DNA of 64,000 nucleotides from Halolamina litorea (GTDB lineage: Archaea; Halobacteriota; Halobacteria; Halobacteriales; Haloferacaceae): NCBI RefSeq assembly GCF_026616205.1, contig NZ_JANHGR010000001.1, positions 868,001 to 932,000 of the forward strand, given 5' to 3'. A program made the position numbers and the translations under genes. This document shows positions 61,277-64,000 of this stretch, piece by piece. Each line of letters opens with the position of its first letter. Position 1 is the stretch's first letter. The notes beneath the pieces were generated by a model. That model was not told the DNA's origin and did no database searches. It was given only the letters and a program-made list of their open reading frames with translations.

Positions 61277-62491
61277 ATGAGCGACACGGTTGACGACGTG
61301 GATCTCCCCTACGAGGAGACGGCGTCGCAACAGGAGAAGATCGAGTCCCTTCGTGACCGTCTGGAGGATCTGGAAGACCAGAACGAGCAGATGCGGGACA
61401 GCCTGCTCGACGCGAACGCCGAGAACAACAAGTACCAGCAGAAGCTCGAGCGGCTCTCCCACGAGAACGAGAAGCTCAAGCAATCGCCGCTGTTCGTCGC
61501 CACGGTTCAGGAGATCACCGACGACGGCGTCGTGATCAAACAGCACGGGAACAACCAGGAGGCCCTGACCGACGTGACCGACGAGATGCGCGAGCAGATC
61601 GAGCCCGACGACCGCGTCGCGGTCAACAACTCCCTCTCGGTCGTCCAGAAGCTTACCCGCGAGACCGACGTGCGGGCTCGCGTCATGCAGATCGACCACT
61701 CGCCTGACGTGACCTACGCCGACATCGGCGGGCTCGGCGACCAGATGCGCGAGGTGCGCGAGACCGTCGAACTCCCGCTCACGCAGCCCGAGACGTTCGA
61801 CACCGTCGGGATTCAGCCCCCGAGCGGCATCCTCCTCCACGGCCCGCCGGGGACGGGGAAGACGATGCTCGCGAAGGCCGTCGCCAACGAGACCGACGCG
61901 AGCTTCATCAAGATGGCCGGCTCCGAACTCGTCCACAAGTTCATCGGCGAGGGCGCGAAGCTGGTGCGTGACCTCTTCGAGGTCGCCCGGGAGAACGAGC
62001 CCGCGGTCATCTTCATCGACGAGATCGACGCCATCGCCTCCAAGCGGACCGACTCGAAGACCTCCGGCGACGCCGAGGTCCAGCGGACGATGATGCAGCT
62101 CCTCTCGGAGATGGACGGCTTCGACGAGCGCGGGGACATCCGCATCATCGCGGCCACCAACCGCTTCGACATGCTCGACGAAGCGATCCTCCGACCCGGC
62201 CGCTTCGACCGCCTGATCGAGGTCCCCAAGCCCGACGTCGCGGGACGGGAGCTCATCTTCCAGATCCACACCCGCGACATGAACGTCGACGACGACGTCG
62301 ACTTCGCCGAACTCGCGGAGATCGCCGAGGACGCCTCCGGCGCCGACGTGAAGGCGATCTGTACCGAGGCGGGGATGTTCGCCATCCGCGACGACCGCAC
62401 GGAGATTCGCCGCGAGGACTTCGAGGCCGCATGGGAGAAGCTCCAGCAGGACGACACGATGGAGACGGGCGACTCCCCGGCGTTCGCCTGA
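61277..62491 (+). CDS. pan: Proteasome-activating nucleotidase PAN
   Basis: 404 residues. N-terminal coiled coil (about 17-65, EKIESLRDRLEDLEDQNEQM), OB domain, then AAA+ domain with Walker A GPPGTGKTMLAKAVANETDA (about 189-208), Walker B VIFIDEIDAIASKR (about 244-257), sensor-1 IIAATNRFDMLD and Arg-finger region LRPGRFDRLIEVP. It unfolds substrates for the 20S proteasome. The C-terminus is SPAFA: Phe takes the place of Tyr in the HbYX docking motif. It is divergent from the mre11-upstream gene (26 bases between starts). Confidence 0.95.
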   Translation: MSDTVDDVDLPYEETASQQEKIESLRDRLEDLEDQNEQMRDSLLDANAENNKYQQKLERLSHENEKLKQSPLFVATVQEITDDGVVIKQHGNNQEALTDVTDEMREQIEPDDRVAVNNSLSVVQKLTRETDVRARVMQIDHSPDVTYADIGGLGDQMREVRETVELPLTQPETFDTVGIQPPSGILLHGPPGTGKTMLAKAVANETDASFIKMAGSELVHKFIGEGAKLVRDLFEVARENEPAVIFIDEIDAIASKRTDSKTSGDAEVQRTMMQLLSEMDGFDERGDIRIIAATNRFDMLDEAILRPGRFDRLIEVPKPDVAGRELIFQIHTRDMNVDDDVDFAELAEIAEDASGADVKAICTEAGMFAIRDDRTEIRREDFEAAWEKLQQDDTMETGDSPAFA

Positions 62492-62509
62492 CCCGGTAGC
62501 GACTCGATA

Positions 62510-62528
62510 CCGGCCGGACTTTTTCTTC
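62510..62528 (+). terminator. Candidate terminator after pan
   Basis: A short palindrome CCGGCCGG (62510-62517) is followed by ACTTTTTCTTCC, about 20-35 bases after the pan stop. Confidence 0.4.
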
Positions 62529-62567
62529 CCCGGCGCGATCCACGCGCTCTTGGTCGACGGTTCAGTG

Positions 62568-62705
62568 ATGTCTCAACACCGCGACGCCGCACGCTTTCTC
62601 GACGCCGACCCCCCTGACGTCGATGCGCTGGACGCGTCGCTGGCGAACATCGAGCAACGGATCGAACGTACGGCCGATGCCGGACCGGGGTCTCAGAGCA
62701 GGTAG
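62568..62705 (+). CDS. Short ORF encoding 45 residues
   Basis: MSQHRDAARFLDADPPDVDA then LDASLANIEQRIERTADAGP, acidic and helical, ATG at 62568. No family recognised. It overlaps the end of the opposing 40-residue gene by 13 bases. Codon choice is compatible with a haloarchaeal gene but the evidence is modest. Confidence 0.4.
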   Translation: MSQHRDAARFLDADPPDVDALDASLANIEQRIERTADAGPGSQSR

Positions 62706-62815
62706 AAGATCGCCGTCGGCACCGCGAACAGCAACAGCGTCATCGCCAGCAGGATCAAGCCGTAGCCGCCAAGCGCCCCCGCCAGCGCGCGCCACGAAGG
62801 GTGTCGGATGTCCAT
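62693..62815 (-). CDS. Tiny single-helix membrane protein (40 aa)
   Basis: MDIRHPSWRALAGALGGYGL then ILLAMTLLLFAVPTAIFYLL: one or two membrane passes, almost no polar loop. ATG at 62815, TGA at 62693-62695. Similar tiny hydrophobic proteins are frequent in haloarchaea. Function unknown. Confidence 0.65.
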   Translation of the reverse strand: MDIRHPSWRALAGALGGYGLILLAMTLLLFAVPTAIFYLL

Positions 62816-62855
62816 ACCGAGGTACGGACCCGCCCCGACTTAGTTTTGCAGGGTC

Positions 62856-63794
62856 TCAGCCGATGTACCGAAGCTCCTCGTCGCCGCCCATCCCGCCACC
62901 GCCCTCCTGCATCTGCTGGATCTTGCCGACGACTTCCTCCATCTCCTCGGCGCGTTTCTCGAGTGCGGCGAAGTCGACGCGGAAGTCGAGTTGGGCCTCG
63001 AGGGTCTCCAGCACCGCCTTCGCGCTCTTTGGGTCGACGAGGTAGCCGCTGGTCTCGCCCATCAGGCAGGCCACGTCGAACCCGCGACGGCCGCCGAGGC
63101 CGAGCAGCAGCCCCGAAACGCCGACGATGCCCCCGGCTGGCTCGTCACCGCGGAACTCCACGCCGGCGTCGGCCAGCGAGTCGATGAGGTCGGCGTCGCT
63201 GACGGCGCCGAGGACGTTGTGTTCCTCGATGAGTTCACCGGTCGGGACGCCGCCGAGCGCGTAGGCCTCCTCGACGCCGAACTCCTCGGCGACGTCGAGG
63301 AACGCCTCGGTTAGCTGGTAGTGGCCCTTGTTGCTCCCGGCCTGGTGGTTGCCGGTCAGCACGAGCAGGTCCCGGTCCGCAGTGACCGTCCCGGGCCCCT
63401 CGTCGTCTTCGGCGTTCTCGGTCTCGTCGTCTCCCTCCTCGGTTTCGCCGCCGTCGGCGAGTGCGTCATCCTCGGAGTCCGCCCCGTCGGGGTCGGCATC
63501 ACCGTCGGCTTCCCCGTCTTCCTCTTCCTCTTCCTCGATTTCGGTCGGCGTCGGCGAGGAGAGGTCGACCGCGTGGAAGGACGCACAGGTGAGCGAGGCG
63601 ACGCCGTCCTCGTCGACGTCGACCTGGGGGGGGAACTCGTCGGCGTACACTCGGCGAACGAGCGTACTCTCGAACTCCTCGAGGAGGTGCTCGGCGGCGA
63701 GTTTTCCCACGTGGCCGACGCCGGGGAGTCCCTCGACCAGCACGGGCTCCCGGAGTTCGGGGTCTTCGAGGGTCTCGATATCGATGGGGTCCAT
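62856..63794 (-). CDS. PAC2-family proteasome assembly chaperone-like protein
   Basis: 312 residues. PAC2/PbaA-type core: LREPVLVEGLPGVGHVGKLA, FESTLVRRVYADEFPPQV, then DLLVLTGNHQAGSNKGHYQL, YALGGVPTGELIEE, GIVGVSGLLLGLG and CLMGETSGYLVDPKSAKAVL. A strongly acidic insertion (about 88-135) interrupts it. Family members act as ATP-independent proteasome assembly chaperones. Proximity to pan is suggestive. A C-terminal Met/Gly-rich segment and ELRYIG end the protein; the terminal Tyr-Ile-Gly recalls HbYX-like tails of PbaB. Confidence 0.9.
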   Translation of the reverse strand: MDPIDIETLEDPELREPVLVEGLPGVGHVGKLAAEHLLEEFESTLVRRVYADEFPPQVDVDEDGVASLTCASFHAVDLSSPTPTEIEEEEEEDGEADGDADPDGADSEDDALADGGETEEGDDETENAEDDEGPGTVTADRDLLVLTGNHQAGSNKGHYQLTEAFLDVAEEFGVEEAYALGGVPTGELIEEHNVLGAVSDADLIDSLADAGVEFRGDEPAGGIVGVSGLLLGLGGRRGFDVACLMGETSGYLVDPKSAKAVLETLEAQLDFRVDFAALEKRAEEMEEVVGKIQQMQEGGGGMGGDEELRYIG

Positions 63795-63842
63795 ACCGGC
63801 GAATGGGTCACCGATGGGTAAAGTGCGTCGAAACGGGCCCTG

Positions 63843-64000
63843 TCAGGACGTGTCAGGCCCCTCGTCGCGGGCCCGCCGCCGGTACGCGCCGTAGGGGTCC
63901 GCCGGATCGAACGGCGCGGGCGCGGAGTTGATCGCGTCGGCGCCACAGTCGGGACAGGTCGAAGAAAGCGTGTAGACGGGACGTTCGTGTGCGGACTCCC
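63843..64000 (-). CDS. nop10: Nop10, H/ACA RNP protein (5' end outside window)
   Basis: 51 residues are visible: HERPVYTLSSTCPDCGADAI, then NSAPAPFDPADPYGAYRRRA and RDEGPDTS. The CPDCG knuckle and PFDPxDPYGxYRR are diagnostic of Nop10, a subunit of archaeal box H/ACA RNPs that pseudouridylate rRNA. The N-terminal zinc half (first CxxC) lies beyond the right edge. It is 48 bases upstream of the PAC2 gene, same strand. Confidence 0.92.
   Translation of the reverse strand, partial: ESAHERPVYTLSSTCPDCGADAINSAPAPFDPADPYGAYRRRARDEGPDTS

Noticed and set aside
1-64000. CRISPR array or cas genes
   Set aside because: No regularly spaced direct repeats and no Cas-like proteins were found; TnpB is a lone IS gene.

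Overview
The window is chromosomal DNA from a halophilic archaeon (class Halobacteria). The evidence is strongly GC-rich codon third positions, very acidic proteins, A/T-rich TATA boxes about 27 bases before many start codons (leaderless transcripts), and archaeal marker genes: AglB oligosaccharyltransferase, CetZ, FtsZ1, Spt5/SecE, family B DNA polymerase, Mre11/Rad50, the proteasome-activating nucleotidase PAN, Nop10, a haloarchaeal-type initiator tRNA and an intron-containing tRNA-Met. The species cannot be fixed from the window. From memory, several gene neighbourhoods (ftsZ1-secE-spt5 with the pab genes; pan-mre11-rad50-polB) resemble Haloferax.

Bases 1-12.7 kb are a surface N-glycosylation locus: three alkaline-phosphatase/sulfatase-fold proteins, four glycosyltransferases (GT61, GT4, two GT2 including an AglG-like enzyme), AglB, and a DUF368 protein overlapping the aglB stop codon. 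The left part is visibly less GC-rich and less codon-biased than the rest, and the change falls inside aglB. Bases 12.7-14.5 kb hold a decayed second DUF368 fragment, an IS1341-type TnpB element, and a non-coding stretch with an inverted repeat.

Bases 14.5-29.2 kb are mainly housekeeping: thrS, a PLP aminotransferase, two MFS transporters, a PGF-CTERM surface protein, a photolyase, a DJ-1/PfpI protein, superoxide dismutase, an HpcH/HpaI aldolase, tRNA-Met(CAU) with an intron and a nearby 22-bp copy of its 3' end, and several haloarchaeal proteins of unknown function.

Bases 27.9-38.6 kb on the minus strand form one tight, mostly overlapping gene series. Its core is a type IV pilus/type II secretion-like machine (ATPase, TadC/PilC-type membrane protein) with six accessory proteins of unknown function, at least two of which begin like pilins. 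An Mre11-unrelated small protein and a sugar-nucleotide-type epimerase follow at its 3' end.

Bases 38.7-50.5 kb hold cytoskeleton and biosynthesis genes: cetZ, a PncC/CinA protein, a membrane hydrolase, a PHP protein, spt5, secE, ftsZ1, a D-aminoacyl-tRNA deacylase, aroE, a helix-hairpin-helix protein, and three overlapping genes for the aminobenzoate branch (pabB-pabA-pabC). aroE supplies the shikimate pathway that feeds them. Bases 50.5-64 kb hold a Rieske protein, initiator tRNA, a GT2/GtrA lipid-glycosylation pair, polB, rad50, mre11, pan, a PAC2-type proteasome chaperone and the end of nop10. Replication, break repair, and protein quality control therefore sit side by side.

Small genes below about 60 codons were found by direct reading: a zinc ribbon (22042), two one- or two-pass membrane proteins (25405, 62693), secE (42672) and a 45-residue ORF (62568). 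The two edge genes (sulfatase at the left, nop10 at the right) are truncated by the window.
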